Shown: positions 1-14,500 of the stretch, one piece after another | Layout: each line of letters begins with the position of its first letter | Position numbering within the stretch: position 1 is the first letter of the stretch | From: Sipunculus nudus | Taxonomy: Eukaryota; Annelida; Sipuncula; Golfingiida; Sipunculidae | NCBI GenBank assembly: GCA_026874595.1 | Contig: CM049317.1 | Location: 13,508,882-13,572,881 of the forward strand | Reading direction: 5' to 3' | DNA length: 64,000 nucleotides | The notes under the pieces: generated by a model | What the model saw: only the letters and a program-made list of their open reading frames with translations | What the model was told of the DNA's origin: nothing | The model's database searches: none | Translations under genes and position numbers: made by a program

Positions 1-1985
1 AAAATCTGCAAGAAAGCTAGTAGAACCAACTTTTATATTAACATCACATAAAAATTAAGAAAACAAAAAGACCTACTGGCAATATCAAAACTTAAACATC
101 CAATATATTTATTTTCTGAAAATGGTGGAAATACAAATTTTATTTTTGCTGAGGTGGGAAAAATAATTTACATTTATTACATGTACATACACACCTACAC
201 AGGGGAAATACTGACTTCAAGGCAATCAGGTGGGTTAATAAACATCTGTGTTGGAACAGATAAAACAAGTGGGGCTCACAATCTAATATAGAGACATCCT
301 ATTTCCTGGACTTTATCCAATTCAGGATCAGACTTAGAGGGGGGGGGGGGGGGGAGAAGCCGCTTCCCCCATCCTCCTAACTGAGATATCACCTTAGAAA
401 TTTTGTGTTTTTCGTCATTAATTTAAGGCCTCTTTTGTGGAAGAGAGCTCTCTGAAGAAGACTTAGAACATCATTCATTGTGCAAAAATGAGGCAGCTAA
501 ATGCCAACTTTTATTCAAAGTTTTTGCATGCATTCTTTGAATCAAATAACTTCAAAAATATTAATAAAACCTGTCTCCTGGAAATAGTACTCATAAACAA
601 AACCCCAACAAAGCAACCATGACATCATATACCAGAAAATACAAAAAAAGTGTTGCTGAGAATAACTTATATAAAGCACTTAATAGTACCAAGATCAACC
701 TACAGAGGGCATATTCTTCTGCCCTCAGCCTTTTATGACTACTTGAAGCACCAAACAGTATTTTTAATTTTTGCTCATGATTAACTGGGTAAAAGTCAAT
801 GTTTATACATGTTAGAAGCTTATTTTAAATAACTTTATTTAGTGTATAGTGTCTTAATACAATCAGTAATCTTAGGTTCTGACAAAGGTATAATCTCTAC
901 CAATTTCTCAAAGCTGTATTTCCATGGAAACAGACATGGATACAGAAGAGGATTACAATGCATCATATTAAAATCATATATTATCCATGGTTAACTAGGA
1001 GCCCCCTGAATGGTCAGCAGACCTCATGCATAATGTTAACAGTTTGATATAATGAATACCTTATTTATTAAATGAAATACTGAAACAATTTGTACAGAGC
1101 TGATTTTTCATTTTCTTGTAAGCATAGTCAAAGTTTGACTATTTAAGTTCATTTTTTATTTCAGAAATTATATCTTTTGTGGCAGGTTCTTCATTTCTTT
1201 TGTCATGTTAGTTCTTCTAATGTAAATCCCACCCGCTGATACAGCATCATGCTGCTCTCCTTTCTATCTATTCCTATAAGAATCATATTCTTCTTTCTTT
1301 CTTTCTCTCTCTCCCTCTCTCTCTCTATTTCCAAATTCACTCACTGACATACTGCAGTTGCACCAATCCACACTTGTGAACCATCCAGTAAAGCAACCTT
1401 AACAAATTGCCATAACATCTGTTATATATACAGTAGACATCAATTTACAATACACTTAGATATGACATGATTACAAAATTATTTTGTGATTACTTTTCCT
1501 TTCAGCAAGTGTTTCAGTTAAGAAAACATTTGTGCATAATTTATATTTGGTGACAAAAATATGAGACAGTAATGTCATTTAATAAATATATATCTGTAGT
1601 GTGATTGAGTTCAGTGACCTGTAGCACACATCAGTAATTTCAAATACTTCTCATAACTCCTCATTGTTGTGTGAATTAAGGGTATTTTCTGCATACAATT
1701 ACACACAAACTTTAGTACTCACATCTCTCACCAGATGTCAGTGAGTAAGCCAGGTGTGAAGGTTCACTCTGTGAACACCAAATATACATTTGGTTCTCAT
1801 TTTCCTGACTTTGATATACAAGTATGTACACATTTTAGTACCAATTTCTGACACCAGATATCAGCACATGAGCTACATCCTGACCTTACAGTATTTTCAC
1901 CTGAAGGTTATATGACTAGAGGTAAACATGAGATTCTATAAAACTGACCTTTCAACATTTTCTTTAAACCTACCTATGCTGTGTT
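1..1985 (-). other. JAZF1 3' untranslated region and downstream flank
   Basis: No coding potential seen. Holds a G16 run at 339-354 and a (CT)n-rich stretch near 1288-1326. Several AATAAA strings occur on the minus strand (for example 834-839 and about 1063), so the poly(A) site cannot be chosen from sequence alone. Confidence 0.6.
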
Positions 1986-2526
1986 TTACACGGCTTGTAT
2001 CATCTTCTCAACACCCGTAGCGGCCGCAGCTGAACTGGCTACAGTCAAGCTGGTTGTTGGAGGAACCAGTGACCTCACGTGACACGTTGTCGTAGCGATA
2101 GGTTCCGTTGCCATAGCAACTGTGATGGGACATCCCACTGAGCTAGGGGTGGTAGGAGCCATGACTGATGGCGGCACCTGACCTGCCTGCGGAGATGTTT
2201 GCTCCTTCTTCTCCGTGGCTGTCATGGCAACTGCTGCGATAGGAATTGGGGTGATGCCAGGCTGCCCCGATCCTGGGATTGCTTGTGTTACCATGGTAAC
2301 CGGAAGTGGTGTACCTTGTGCTGCCTGTTGGACTGTTCCAGTGACCTGGGTGATTTGATTGACAGGTGTGACCTGAGCTGCCTGGAGTTGACCGATGGGT
2401 ATAACTTTCGATCTCTGCATGATGGCAAGGATATCGGTGGTGGGATGGTGGGTGAGTGAGTGGTTGCGGAGCCCCTGTGCGGTTTTATAACTCTTACCAC
2501 AGCTGCAACGATATGGCTTCTTCACT
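1986..2526 (-). CDS. JAZF1: JAZF1 last coding exon (residues 173-351, finger 3 and tail)
   Basis: Begins VKKPYRCSCGKSYKTAQGLR, the third finger, then runs past the usual vertebrate C-terminus for about 140 residues of low-complexity Thr/Gln/Pro/Val/Ala sequence, ending VEKMIQAV and TAA. Acceptor TTTCTTTCAG. The plus-strand open frame over the same bases is a shadow. Confidence 0.93.
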
Positions 2527-5500
2527 CTGAAAGAAAATATTTTGATAAATTTTGTTACTACATAGCAACAAGAATTCCCTTGAATACAGTAAAATAGGGC
2601 ACAGCAAAATAAAAAAAAAAATGTTCTATGGACTCTGGATCCAAATAAATGTAGTTTTTATATGGTACCTGCATGAGTGAAAATTTGCACTTTATATATA
2701 ATTGACAATATCTTTGATGTAATTGTGGTAAGAGCATCAATTGTCAACAGTAAAACTAGAAACTTGATGCTCATTAACACTCAATCATTGATCCTTGAAA
2801 AATAAAGAGCTTGGAAAAAATAATTCTTTTCTGACTGGCCTTATATACATAATAATTATTAATATGAATCAGGTAATATTAGTCTTCAGATATGTGATGT
2901 TAGATCATGTTATATTATTATTCACTCCTTTAATTTTGTCACAAAAATATCTAAATGTATTTACAATATTTGATTTGACATGTGCCCAAGGCACTTGACA
3001 TTTTTAAGCATTTGATGTTAATTCTAGAAGAGCCCCTCTTGCCCCCCTCTGCTTTATACCTCAAATCTACCAAGTTTTTTCATATGATTCATTATCACTG
3101 ACTTGAATGTCTTCAATTTAATGCGAATATATGACTAATATATTCATTAATGACTAAAAGGAAGAGTGTCTCTGGTTTGTTAGCAATGTAAAATTTTTTT
3201 TCAGAACCACACAATCATGTGCTTTTTTGCGTAGAATCACAATTAAATTGGATATGGTATGTAACACTATGAGCTATTTCACACATGATATGTCATGATT
3301 ATATTTGCACTGTAGGCGTTTGTATGAGTGCTAGGGGTCTAAACTGACCTATCCATCACAGCCCATATGCTCAATTTTAACCTAATTATGATGAGCCCCC
3401 AAAATGCTCCTACACAGAAGGCCTTCCATGCCAATGGTTGCGAGAGCTGTTTACAAGATAATAATGACGTTACAAAGGTTAATGGCATATGAAGTCACAT
3501 TGACTGACGTCATCAGCTGTTCTCCAATGATGAATAAATTGCAGTCATTGTGAACTGTCTTGCAATATTTTGTATTATTTGTCTCATAAGAATTACATGC
3601 CAGTTTAGACTTTATTATTCACTCAGTAGTGGTTCCTGAAACCTTTGGCCTAGAACTTTTTATTCTGATTCCTTTTTATAAAAATATCCCAGAAAACATG
3701 TTGACGGAGGTACTGGTACAGACTGTACTTTTTCTGTTTGGGGGAGTCGCCAAAACTATACAATTCCTGTGCTTTTTGGTTAATTGACCATTTACTTTGC
3801 CAATGGTTACTTGATTGATTGCTTGCAACAGCTCTGCTCATGATTATTCATTGAATGAATATGCAATTAAGGTCACAAAGAGTTCATGGATAGGTCAATT
3901 GATTGTAAAACCATGTTTGATGATTGTAAGAAATAAATGACTCATGTCCAATTATTAATTGATAATTCTATGTTCCTTCTATATTACAACAAAATTTTCC
4001 TTATAAAATTACACTTAAAATATTGACTAAGTAAATATAGTCTGACTTGTACATTATGCTCAAAGATTAAGTTAATGGCCAAGTTGTTGACACTTGTTGG
4101 CTGGACAAGGTTAAGTTTTAAGGCTGTTTGTGTCATGTCTTTATTTTTTTCTTTGATTGGATAAGAAAATTTTTTATCGGTTTAATATGACTTCCTTGCT
4201 TGTACATACATAACTGCTTGTGAATGACTGATTTTGCAAAAAGGCAAGCAGTTTAATTGATTATGATAGAAAATGACCAATCTTGATATAATAGACTAAC
4301 TGGCACACTACAATGGAGTACCGGCAATTATTTCTCATGTTAGATGCATGTCGTAGGTACTGACTTTGTATCTTTCTTGTGGCCATGCTTGGCATGGTAC
4401 TTCATTCCATTGACATTCTTGTACCTCTTCTTGCAGCCAGGTACAGGACAGGAGTACGGCTTCTCTCCATCCCCATCCTTCCCCTGCATCATGCTGGAAA
4501 CAGATAATTAATGTTAGCTGAATGTATTAGCACGTGGTTTTATTATGTGATGGGCACACTGCATCCAGCACAGTCACCGGGCCCTAATGCGATTGACTGG
4601 TACAAAATGTGACATCAATAAAAAGATTAAGAAATTACATAAGTCTAGCAGTACATGTTATTTCTTATTCTTCTCTGATTTTGTGGGCTGATAGTGTAAG
4701 AAATACTAAGCTTTTGTTGAGAAACATGATTTTTAGTCACAGGGATTTTCCATGTAGCTGATGTCACTACTGAATTGATAGTGCTCATAAATGTGCTGGT
4801 AGCTTTTCAACAAATAACACTACCTCATGTTTTTTTAAGGAAAAATAAAAAGAGAAAAATTATCTTCGAAGAATATTGGTTCACTTTATGCAAAATCTAT
4901 TTTAATAAAATTTTTGACAGGCAATAGTGCTATATAATAATATAATGAAATGTACCATCTAAGCAATATCTTTGATGGGATTTTTGGGACTGCAGAAACC
5001 AGTTTTTGCTTTTTCATATAGCAAATAAACCAAAAATGTTTGGACCAATGCCAGGGTGTCTGAAGTACATGGCTACAGGTAGTGTCATGAATACCAAATA
5101 TAGACATCATATGAAACAACAGATCATGCACATGATGTCACTTTATTATACATGACATTGTAGTGGGGGTTGTGCTCAATTTTGCCAAAACACATTTGAT
5201 GCACATTTTACTGCCGCGTGAGAGCTCAATCCATATTGCGAAGTTTCAATCCACAAGGATATACATGTTTGTTAATCGTAGGAATGCTAGGAATGCATCG
5301 AACATGGATTGAAAATGGTTTGAAACTGTTTTGCATTTTCCATGTGAATGGGGTAATAGATTCCTCAAAATTATTGGTGTCCTGATTATCAATGCATTGT
5401 TGAGACAATTCAATACCAATCTACTTACAGAGAATTCCTATTCACCTGAATATTAATTTCATTCTGATATTTTTAAGTGTAAACCAAAACATGTAGTTAG

Positions 5501-8500
5501 ACTGTTCTCTCGAGTACTTGTCCAGAATTACTGAACTCAGACTCAAGGACTTATTGCAAGGGCAACAGAGAAAAATATAAATGGACATTTGTTTACAGAT
5601 GCAAAATATGTATAAATTTGATTTGGGAACAGATTAATTTTTCTCCAAAGCAAAGAAATGATACAAACAGAATAGAAATCCACTCTAAACAAGCAGGAAT
5701 TTTATATGTTATTGGTTTCCAGGCAGCAAAAGAAAGTATGTCTCATAACAAATAAACCTCTGTTAAATGGAAAAGAACAGGTTTGAAGTCCAGATACAGA
5801 CTTCCTGAAAACTGTGGTGATATTCAGATATGCATCTTCACAAAAACAAGTACTGAAGTTCAAATTTTGAGCAGATTACACTATAAGGATTACCCAGACT
5901 CAAGTCCGCAAATACTACATTAAAAAATTAAATAACGGGAGGAAAACTGATTAGTTTGACAGACCTAAGGATCAGCTCCGAGGAAAACTCTTCCTGTGTG
6001 GTCCATGAGTCATCACTATCCTCGTCCTCCGAGCACAGAGATTCATCGTCCATCTCAGATCCTGAAACGTTGCCTGAATTTGAAAAAAAATAACAAAATT
6101 TAGTAATGAATCAGAGAACAATATGTATACAGTACATGTAAACACAGAATTATGCATTATTTTATTTACTGCACTATTCCTATGAAATTATGCTTATAAA
6201 ACTGCTATGTTTAAATGCAAATGCTCAACGTAATCTCATAATCTCCTTTGAAAAAACTTGGTTTTTGCCAGGCATGAGTTTTGATAATTTTTAGAAGAAT
6301 TGTCGTCATTATATGGTCTATGGCCAGATATATAACACTGTTCTTAAATTTACATATATTCAGATACAATACTAAGAGCCTTGATATATTTCACAAAATA
6401 AAAAAATGTGGGTCTTGTCTGTTACAGGCAGTTTTCTACTGCAGACACTTGGAGAAGTCCTGTGTATGGAGTAGACTTGTTAATTTGTACCCTCTCTAAT
6501 TCCAGCATCTCTTTTTATTATAGACAATAACCAATGTTCCATGGGTAAAGTTATGCCATACTTCCCCGTTCTGATTTTTTTGAGTCAGCCAATTTTTCCT
6601 GAACAGTTCTCAGGGCTTTCAATAGAAAGAAAATTTGTAAAGTCTGGGATGCTCGAGCCACAATTTTGGAGAGTCCTATCACAGTTTAGAGTGTCCAAAT
6701 CAGAGATGTTATCGGGTATGTGGCAAATTTTGAAGGTTTTTTTGTGAAAATCCAATTTTTTTCATATTTAATGTACTTATCATTCATTATATGATTAGAA
6801 ATCGGTTCATTATATGAATATATGCATATAGCAAAATGTAAGCTTCAGATATCAGCGTGGTGTTAACACCACTGACAGGTTCGTTTGAGGGCAGCCTGTA
6901 ATGGTCATTGACAGATAGCAGGTTCTCAAGCCTGCAGTTTGCACATCCCATCTGAACCCAAATGAGCATCTGTAAGAGATTTCAAGCATCAGGATGCAAA
7001 CCCCCCATGTTCCTGAAAGCCCTGAGTACTAAATCATTTTGGGCAGCAGGAACAAAAAATTTGGTGGATCTGCTGCTACGTAATTTTGACAAACAAATTT
7101 GAAGATTCTGACATGTCATACTTCGGCCAAATTTATGAGGGCCTGATGTGTCAAATAGCGGATACTCCACAGTCGGGACCATAAGTTCTGAATGTAAGGT
7201 ATTACAAATTGTTGAATATGTCACATGATCATCCCAGTAGTATAAAATGGCCATTGATGGTGCTCAAACATGGGTGTGAACTCAAGAATTATACATGCAT
7301 AATGACCAAATTAGAATGACCCAATTGGAATTGTTGTACCAACTGGACTGTTGATCTTATTCTTATTATTGGAATTTTGGCAAAAGCTTCCATTTCCCTA
7401 ACACTGGACAGTGGGATCATTAGATATTAGACAAGCATATTTTGTGTATCTTATATTGATATATTTTCAAGTTGATTACCTGTTGGGGTGATACTTCTGA
7501 TTGACACGGCGGGTGACTGGGCGCGGGGCCGGCTTTTCTTCGCCAACTCCACCACATCTCTCTTTGGCACATCAGTAAACAACCTGTGAATAGTCCAGGG
7601 TCAGATGATGACAAAGTGATGACAGTCTGTGTATTAAAGAGAAGGGTTATAACCTGATCATACTTTTATGTGCCATTTGATACAATGGAACCTGTCTGAA
7701 AGACCACCTATCTTTAAATACCACTTTAGTTATAACTGACATGTGTAATGGACCAACTGTGATTTAAGTCCCTTGGATGGTCTCACAGGTTTCACAGTAT
7801 ATTTAAAAGACAGACCTAGGAATTTTAAAATTTTCCATAATCTATTAAGGCATACACTTAATCTAAGTATCCCAAGCAGCCCAGTAGCTTGTTTCAGTAA
7901 ATTCACCATGCGTTACTGAAATGGTTAGTAAATTCAGGTACTGCTATCATTTTGTCTATGTAATGGAAATTCTCCTACCCCCCTACACCCTTGTGATTAA
8001 CAGTAATACAAATAGTCATTTTAGTCACTACATATAATGCATCAACAAACATCTGACTATGGAGCAATATTCTGCAACAAAGGATATGAACAAATTTAAA
8101 AACAATAAAACAGACAAATTTCACTCCATGAAGGCGCATATGTAAAATTTTCTTTAATTTCCTATATCTTAATATTCTTTAATATCATGAAAAAATATGT
8201 TACTATAATTAATTTTCTATAACAACTACTTTTATTATTCCTCTACCAGATTGGTTTGTCTATCAACAACTTCACTCAAAAGGCTTTGAATATATTTTGA
8301 TGAAATCCTGTGGGGAATTAGGGTAAAACCCATACAATAATCTATTATTTTTTAAGTATCTTGATAATTAAAAAAATTATTTTAAATTAAAGAATGTTTA
8401 AGTATTTATTTACTGCAATCTATGAATCCTACCCAAGGGTAAGATTAATTGATTTCTATGGCCACATTTTGTATGACAGGCAGAGCTGACCTGTGGTGGA

Positions 8501-11500
8501 ACCATCAAGTGAGGTTTTGTAAACATTCAGCCTTATAATTCTCTAACATTTTTCTATTATAAAAAAAATTATATATTTTCTGTGTTTATGTACAACACAT
8601 CCAAGTTTGATCAGGATACTGGCAGAGGTATATATGTGGTCTCTGACTGCTTTTTAGTTACAGACTGTCAACATACCTGAGTATATAGCTCAACGCCAGT
8701 GACGCTGGTTGCTGGAGCTCTTGTTTCTCAAGTAGGCGTGGGTCTGAATCTACAAAATACAAAAGACTCTAATTCAACTGTTATTCCACCCTTGCCTACA
8801 ATGGGAAGATCATAACATGATATTTTTACTCTATTGATAAGTAACTTTGAGAAATGCCCTTTTTCCCAACAGGGAATTTACTTTTTATATGACATTTTGC
8901 ATTAACAAATTTGAGGACTTTTCTGTGTTATAACTGTTCTTCAATATTCTTTTATATCACCACAGGCACATGGGTAATAGTCTATCATGTATTGAGTGAA
9001 ATCACAGTTGAAGTTTAATGACTACTGGTAGGTTTATTTGCTGAAGATATATCACACGAGGAACGCTGACAAAACAGCTAGTGCTAAAATCATCGAGCAA
9101 TCACAAGGACATGACATGGTAGAAGAAGGGTGTGATATCGGAATTATATACAAAACTTCAGATCCAAAAAGTACACAACAATACAGCCTCCTAATCAAAG
9201 GAACCTGAATTACTTAATATGACATATGAAAATAACAATATACAATACATTCACATCTGTAAGCCTAGAAAGGATGTAAAAAACTTGCTTTATTACTTAC
9301 TTCAGGGAGAAATGAATAGCTCAATTGTTCAGTGACAAGGTCATGTTATATTTAGTGCAATTCTTATCAAATTAAACATGTGGTCAGCAAAGACCATCAT
9401 CCTATCATACAATATACATTCAAATTGACATGACCTGAATTTAATCGGCTTTCAATAGCTCATTGATCAGAACACAATGACAGCTATATAAAACTGATAC
9501 CACTCTGGGTGGCTTAAATGTGCAATAACCCCTAAGTACTAGAAATAATCTATAGTAAGTAGACCTGAATTGAAAGCAGCTCAAGGTTGCCAGGGGCAAC
9601 AGCTTTAAAGGTACCTGCATGTTTTTATGGTAAGTCACATGACTCACAATACTATATGGAACTGGTAGCCCCGCCTCCTGTACCATTTGGCAACATTCTG
9701 CTGCACTTTAAGATCCTGGATACCTACAACTGCATCTGTGCAGTTGTATAGCTTATTGCTGATGGAAGCAGGAAACTGCATCGACGTCAATGTTTTCTAC
9801 CATGGTACTGTAAGAATTTTGTTATTTATTTTGCTCATAATCTGATTTTATCAGAGCATTCTGATAATATGTAATATACTTTATGTATTTCTGTCAGATA
9901 TCATACAAATATTCTAAAATATGCATTTGCAAGCACCATGAGGTTAAGAGAAAGTATCTCTAATCTGGACACTATTCCATACTCTTTCTGATGCATGCAA
10001 GCACCTTTTAGAAATGATATTAGGCATGGTAACCATAATAACAAGGACAGTGTTGAAGATTGACTGGTGTCTTAATTCTGATTGGTCAGAGCCTGTTTTG
10101 GTCAGGGTCTGTGACTGTGCATTAAAATTGCACCAGGAGCAATTTTCTCACATAGGGTCTGCCTGAACTTAGGGATTTGGGTAAGAATGATGTTACTACA
10201 CCATCTTTTAAGGGAAAACAATTGCAACTATAGATAAACTGTATCACTATGTGCATCTGCAAGTTCATCATTACATATGCATATATGTGCATTTCATTTT
10301 TCTTTAGCTATTTCAAAACATCTTTACATACATAAGCATATACATGTACCTGGAAACACTGCTTTTAATCTGACAAAAATCATGTATGGTCTTGAAATTT
10401 TAGACTGATTGAGACAGTGCAGCAAAATTACACCCCTGGTGGCAGATTTTACACTAAAACACGCAGATTTGTGAGGCATGGTGTCTTCTGTAAAAGGGGT
10501 AGTGACAGTTGCTGCCAAAGTAACAGGATGAAACAGGGAATGAGGAATGGATGACAGTGAAACAGGGAATGAGGAATGGATGACAGTGAAACATGGAATG
10601 AGGAATGGATGGCAGTGAAACAGAAAATTATTACAGACATCAAACAACCACAAAATACTGAGCTCCTCTTTATCAAATATGTAAAAGTTAATTTAGGTAA
10701 CTTATAATATTTATAAGAATATTTTATTTACATGGGTAACTGTCTCTCATGCTGTCTTATCTTATCAGGTCTGAGTGGCACTGCAAGTCAAAATAAACTT
10801 TGACTTAAAAATAAACTTCCTGAATTTTGACAACCTCTCACAATTTAAAAGTATCAAGACCCTCTAAAAACTTCATGCTACAACTAAACTTTCATCTTAA
10901 ACAGCAATGGTGTAAATAACAATGCAACAGTCTTGTTATTCACAAATATCCTTTTGTGTGCATTTATCAACCAGTGTGATATTAAGTGTATATCTTTGTA
11001 AAAGTAATGACAGTGCAGTTTTTGGTATGAATGCTGTCACAACCCAAAGCAGGCACTATCAATTCAATTTGAATGATGAATCATGCATTTATGACTGATA
11101 TGAAAATGTGTAAAATCATTCTCATCTTCAAAGGAGGGTATGTTTTCATCCTTGTTTGTTCAATTGTTCAACTCTGAAGAGGATCACTCATTTTTGTCTA
11201 ATGATTTTCATGAAAATTTAGTGGAATAATCCCCACAGGTATCTGAAAGAAATTGTGAAATATTGTTTTATTTATAGACCTCAAGGTATGAGAGATTAGG
11301 CAAACTTAATGAGTCCAATAGATACCACAGATGACCTCTTTTGTATTTTTAAATAATACATTTTACATAAGAGATATTAGATTAATAGATTCTGGCCTGA
11401 CAATGACAATTTAAAACCAAAACACAGCCTCATCTTAGGTGTTACTTGCCTATATGTACGGTTAAACCTCACCAAATGTCCACCCCAGTTTAGCAACCAT

Positions 11501-14500
11501 TTCTAAATAATGACGACTTTATCTGGGTCCTATGGTAATCTTAACTCTGAGGTTTCACTGTATATTCATTGCACACTAGAATTTAAAAGAACAAATTATA
11601 CTGCATTTATTTGTGCATGCTTTGAAGCTGAAATATTAATCAATTAATCAAAAATCTATCCAATGGCTTTTGTTACCATACACTATCTTCCCAGAAATTA
11701 TAGCCAAATGGAGCTTGCCTAAGCTACATGAACAACATCCAATTTTTTAACCTTAAGAAAACAATAAACATTCTTCTATCGCCACAAGAAATAACTTTCT
11801 TAGGCTGTAACTGAAACTGATAAAGTGTCTTCACAGCAATGAAACATTATTTAGTATGATGAATTGCCACATTAACTAAAGTGATGTCTTTAGAACTTTG
11901 TTTGATTCTGCAATTTAATTTCATAAATTATACTGTTTCTAAGAGGAATGAGTGATCATTTCAAGTGTGTCATGACAACACTGCATTAGAGATGAGAACT
12001 GACTGTAATCATCATTTGATATATCATGGTAATTTGATTATTTGTGTAAGCTAGGTAGACCAAGGCTCACTGACAGGATGTCTGCTGGCACCTGCTGTCA
12101 CCATGGTAACATCTGATATTACATACAAAGGCTAATAATTGTTTACCTGGGCTGGACTGATATTGATTATGGATACAGAAACATGATATATCACATACAT
12201 AGGTATGATGTTATTGTTAATGATCCTTTGAGTATCATCTGCATCTTAGATTTCTTTTAATAGAATTGTAGGGTAGATGGTAGTCATTAGAGAGCAAACA
12301 CCTCCACCAAAGCTAAACATATATTCCCTTTGTGTGCAGCTTCTCTCCTCTAGATATAAAGCACAGGAATCAAAGCTGGTGACCATGAGTTGGAATCTCA
12401 GACGAGTGGTCAAATTTTCAGGGTCAGTTTTCTTGAGGTGAGAGCTCTGCTAGCTTGATGGGATGCGTCTTTCCTCATGGCCAAGTTTCACATACAAACC
12501 AGTGCGACTTTCAGGATATCCTTAGTGCTATGACTTGATTACACCGCCATAGCTAGCAAATATGGTGGTCACCAGGCCTGGCTAACACCAGGATATACAG
12601 TAGAGTGCTGTTTTTCTGAAAGTGTCGGGGGACAAGTGTTTTGTTTGTACAAACGAACATTCGGAAATGCGGACAAGGGTCTAGCAGCAAGTTAGTACAT
12701 CAGTTCATGATTAACTCAATGTCATTTTACCCAGGGAACACGGTGTTTCTTTTCGATTTTCATAATTGACAACCTGGACGTATAAAAATATAGGATTATT
12801 GCTGAGCATAATTGGCAAAGATCAGTCTAACCTGCTTTCAGGATATGTGCATGCTCTTTTTTTCATCAAATCACTGGAGGGAAAGGTCAAATGACATTGC
12901 CAAGATCTACGTAATTGAAGACCGGGACATATAAAAGCTGCTCGAACACAAGCTTTTAATGAATTATACCTCACAAATGCTGATGCGTGTAAATTGCTCA
13001 ATTATTTGGCATGACATCCTGTCCAAAGCCGACGAACTATGCTTGCTTGTGTACAAACGAGATGTGGTTGATAACACACAAGTGCTCTTGGATAAACTGC
13101 TCAATCGCTTACTAGGGGTACAGGGGGCCGAGCGTTGCGGGGCCAGCTGTAGTTTTCACACCTTAGGCCCGGCGACAACATCACCCCAGAACTAATTAAT
13201 TAGGGTCACCACCGGGCTTAACACATGACTGCAGGCCTTATGACTCGTAATTTCAATACTCATTTTAGGTTTTTACTAACTTGAAATATATTTAGGAAAT
13301 ACGAATAAATTTTCGGTTCCCCATTTTAATTTTCGGAAAAACGAATTTTCAAAAATTCGGCATTCGGAAATACGGCGCTCTACTGTATATGAAGTCTGAA
13401 ACTGGAATATAATTCTGCAGATGTACATACTTAGTTACTTTAGCCTTGAAATTGGAGGTGGTTACCTCAACCAAAAAAATTTTAAAATAAAATTCTGCAT
13501 TAGATGAAAATGTTATTCTAATCAACTTCCCTGATCTTATTTTTATACATAACTTAAAATTAGAGAGCAGTCACCAGAGTGCAAACAACGCCACCTAAAT
13601 AAAACATTCAAGCCCTTGTTTAAAAAAAAAATAAACACTATCCTTAATAGACTGCCTAGCAAATACTACAAGTTTACCAATAAACAATGGTCCTCGAGGG
13701 CCCCGTGTTTCTGCTAGTGCTGGATTGGTTTACAAATAGGTGAAAAATTACGTTAAATTTGAAAAATATGACAAACAGAAACAGGTTTTTATCCATATGC
13801 ATGAGGGAAAAAATCCTACTGGATCAAACAATATTAATGAAGATATGTCTGAAATAATGTGTGAAATAGAAAATCACCGAATGCAGTCTGTTAGCCATAT
13901 TTGATTTTGAGCAAATCTGTAATTCAATAGGTCTGGAGCCCTCATAGGCAACAATGAACCCTGTGAAATTGGGAAAGCTGCAGAATGTGGTTGTTCAGTT
14001 ATTGCGTGCGAAAGAAAATCAGCGATTGGGCTATGACAGCCATATTGGAATTCAAACAGGTCTGTAATTCAATAGGTCTGGAGCCCTTATAGGTACCAAT
14101 CATCCCTGTGAATTCGGGAAAGCTGCAGTAGGTTTTTGTTGAAGTATCACGAGCAAAAGAAAATCAGCGATTGGGCTATTGCAGCCATACTGGAATTCTG
14201 ACAGGTCTGAATTTCAATAGGTCTGGAGCCCTTATAGGTACCAATCATCCCTGTGAGTTTAGGAAACCTGCAGTATGTTGTTGTTGAATTAATGTGCTCA
14301 AAAGAAAATCAGCGATCTGGCTGTAGTGGCCATATTGGAATTCCGACAAGTCTGTAATTCAACAGGTCTGGAGCCCTCATAGGTACCAATCATCCCTGTG
14401 AATTTGGGAAAGCTGCAGTATGTTGTTGTTGAGTTGATGCGTGCGAAAAAAATCAGCGATCAGGCTGTGGCGGCCATATTGGAATTCAAACAAGCCTGTT

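Larger units (their letters stand above)
2527..8676 (-). other. JAZF1 introns 2-5 (four introns)
   Basis: Intronic spans 2527-4364, 4494-5964, 6074-7479 and 7584-8676. AT-rich with no further exon. Contains a 115-bp pogo-like element (7683-7797), a weak 11-bp inverted pair GACCTATCCAT around 3347 and 3884, and a segment near 6985-7020 sharing AGAGATTTCAAGCATC and an AAAGCCCTG string with 43337-43370. Confidence 0.7.

Noticed and set aside
3346-3895. Possible MITE bounded by GACCTATCCAT and ATGGATAGGTC
   Set aside because: Only 11 bases match, further arm similarity is weak, and no target duplication is seen.
7420-7614. 64-codon minus-strand frame around JAZF1 exon 3
   Set aside because: It runs in a different frame from the one that joins exons 2 and 4 and has no family similarity.
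12959-13195. 78-codon frame inside the 788-bp pogo-like element, considered as a transposase remnant
   Set aside because: No helix-turn-helix or DDE-type motif can be seen, so the coding claim is not supported.
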